Assembly: GCA_002429425.1 (NCBI GenBank)
Contig: DIZR01000006.1
Location: forward strand, 18,796-41,562
Source: Patescibacteria group bacterium UBA6023
Lineage (GTDB): Bacteria > Patescibacteriota > Minisyncoccia > Phycocordibacterales > UBA6899
DNA length: 22,767 bases
Reading direction: 5' to 3'
Of this stretch, positions 21,990-22,767 are shown piece by piece. Both the position numbers and the translations under genes were made by a program. The number at the start of each line of letters is the position of its first letter. Positions within the stretch are counted from its first letter, which is position 1. The notes beneath the pieces were generated by a model. The model was given only the letters and a program-made list of their open reading frames with translations. It had not been told where the DNA came from and did not search any database.

Positions 21990-22496
21990 ATGAAACATCA
22001 AAATATAATTATTCCAATACTCATCTTTATTGTCATCTTGATGTTGAACGCTGGGTACCTCGATGCTAGTAATGAATATCAAGAAGTAGGTATTTTATTC
22101 TCTGTAGGTGTTGTGATGTTTGCTATTGGGGTGCTTATTGCGAACAAAAGAAAAGTGAGAATGAACAATAGTGTAAATAATTCGACATCATCACCATTAG
22201 TTGATACTCAACAGTCCGAAATTGCTTCCTGGGGAACCCTTCTTGTTCCGTGGTGTGCCTCGGTGTTTATTAATATTGTCTGCAATCTTTACATTGGGGA
22301 CTGGTCTTTTGCTCCACAATTATTTATTGGTATAGAGTTTTTTGTTTCGGCAATAATGACTTATTCAGTTATTCGCCATTCTGCTCCTGAATTATTAAAA
22401 TTAGGACGACCTGGAGCGGCAATGTTATTTCTTATACCAATGTCGTCCGTTTTTTTCGCCCTCATTCTGTCATTGGCTTTGGGATTGTTAAAGTAG
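21990..22496 (+). CDS. Membrane protein, 168 aa, unknown
   Basis: This is a 168-residue membrane protein with about five hydrophobic segments: residues 5-22 (ILIFIVILMLNAGY), 33-50, 80-98, 105-125 and 143-166. A basic and then Asn/Ser-rich loop (NKRKVRMNNSVNNSTSS) lies between segments two and three. I do not recognise a family. It begins 2 nt after the stop of the beta-CASP gene and is probably co-transcribed with it. No terminator is obvious in the 100 nt downstream. Confidence 0.75.
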   Translation: MKHQNIIIPILIFIVILMLNAGYLDASNEYQEVGILFSVGVVMFAIGVLIANKRKVRMNNSVNNSTSSPLVDTQQSEIASWGTLLVPWCASVFINIVCNLYIGDWSFAPQLFIGIEFFVSAIMTYSVIRHSAPELLKLGRPGAAMLFLIPMSSVFFALILSLALGLLK

Positions 22497-22605
22497 GGCG
22501 TCTTTTACACTAAGTTGTGCCAATTTCAAAGAAAGAACACACCATCGACTTTTTAATTTAGCACTTTTTCTCGTTGTCATTTATCAAGATTAAATTATAC
22601 AAAAT

Positions 22606-22767
22606 ATGGAAGAAAGAAGGATATATACTGAAAAAGATTTTCCGATACAATCACGAATATGGTATGTATGGATACCAATCGCACTCCTTGGTCTCCTTGT
22701 TGAATTTTTTTCACCTAAAAACTCCCTCAGTTTTTTTGACTTTGCAGGAATTATTGCTGTGGTGGCC
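22606..22767 (+). CDS. Membrane protein, N-terminal part (cut by window end)
   Basis: An open frame of 54 codons runs off the end of the window. It begins MEERRIYTEKDFPIQSRIW, followed by a hydrophobic segment (WIPIALLGLLVEFF) and a second starting at DFAGIIAVVA. TATACA at 22596-22601, with TTGTCA 16 nt upstream, could be a promoter giving a leaderless message. No function can be proposed. Confidence 0.55.
   Translation, partial: MEERRIYTEKDFPIQSRIWYVWIPIALLGLLVEFFSPKNSLSFFDFAGIIAVVA

Overview
The window looks like part of a chromosome of a Candidate Phyla Radiation (Patescibacteria) bacterium, most likely a Parcubacteria-type lineage. This is inferred from the divergent, lysine-rich ribosomal proteins, a large soluble TraG/VirD4-like ATPase next to a giant protein of unknown function, and several genes with almost no 5' leader. 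UGA is used as an ordinary stop (for example ending the adenylate kinase and the genes at 20216 and 9886), so this is not a UGA-recoding lineage such as Gracilibacteria. No IS element, CRISPR array, tRNA or rRNA was seen.

Layout. (1) 1-5020: translation cluster tuf-rpsJ-rplC-rplD-rplW-rplB on the + strand. It is interrupted by structured intergenic elements and closed by an intrinsic terminator after rplB, so the usual continuation (rpsS, rplV, rpsC) is absent. (2) 5020-6870: a sparse region of very small genes. It holds a complete minus-strand unit for a 59-residue membrane protein (promoter, leader hairpin, Shine-Dalgarno, terminator), two small + strand orphans with good Shine-Dalgarno sites, and two tandem lysine-rich micro-proteins of 21 and 23 residues on the minus strand. 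(3) 6876-8215: a minus-strand DODA-type dioxygenase (ygiD-like) with an operator-like dyad, then a noncoding stretch of about 410 nt between a TATAAT box and a strong terminator that may be a structured RNA. (4) 8249-9884: adenylate kinase family gene and methionine aminopeptidase. (5) 9886-19005: a small helical protein, a JAMM-type metalloprotease-like protein, a 1041-residue ATPase and a 1372-residue protein. (6) 19113-end: an enlarged nucleoside diphosphate kinase, an integral membrane protein overlapping a beta-CASP metallo-beta-lactamase gene, another membrane protein and the start of one more.

Two features recur through the window. First, there is a family of nine intergenic elements of 65-173 nt that fold as long hairpins. 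They share a left motif near CTTTGTTGCC, an apical GTATnnCTCATAC-type loop and a right motif near CCTTGGCGCCTCG, but their outer stems differ in sequence while staying complementary. All lie downstream of + strand genes in the same orientation. Second, several genes (8249, 9120, 14887) have a -10 hexamer ending exactly 6 nt before the ATG, which predicts leaderless mRNAs. The region-2 genes instead carry Shine-Dalgarno sites. The hairpin family is the best candidate here for something undescribed.
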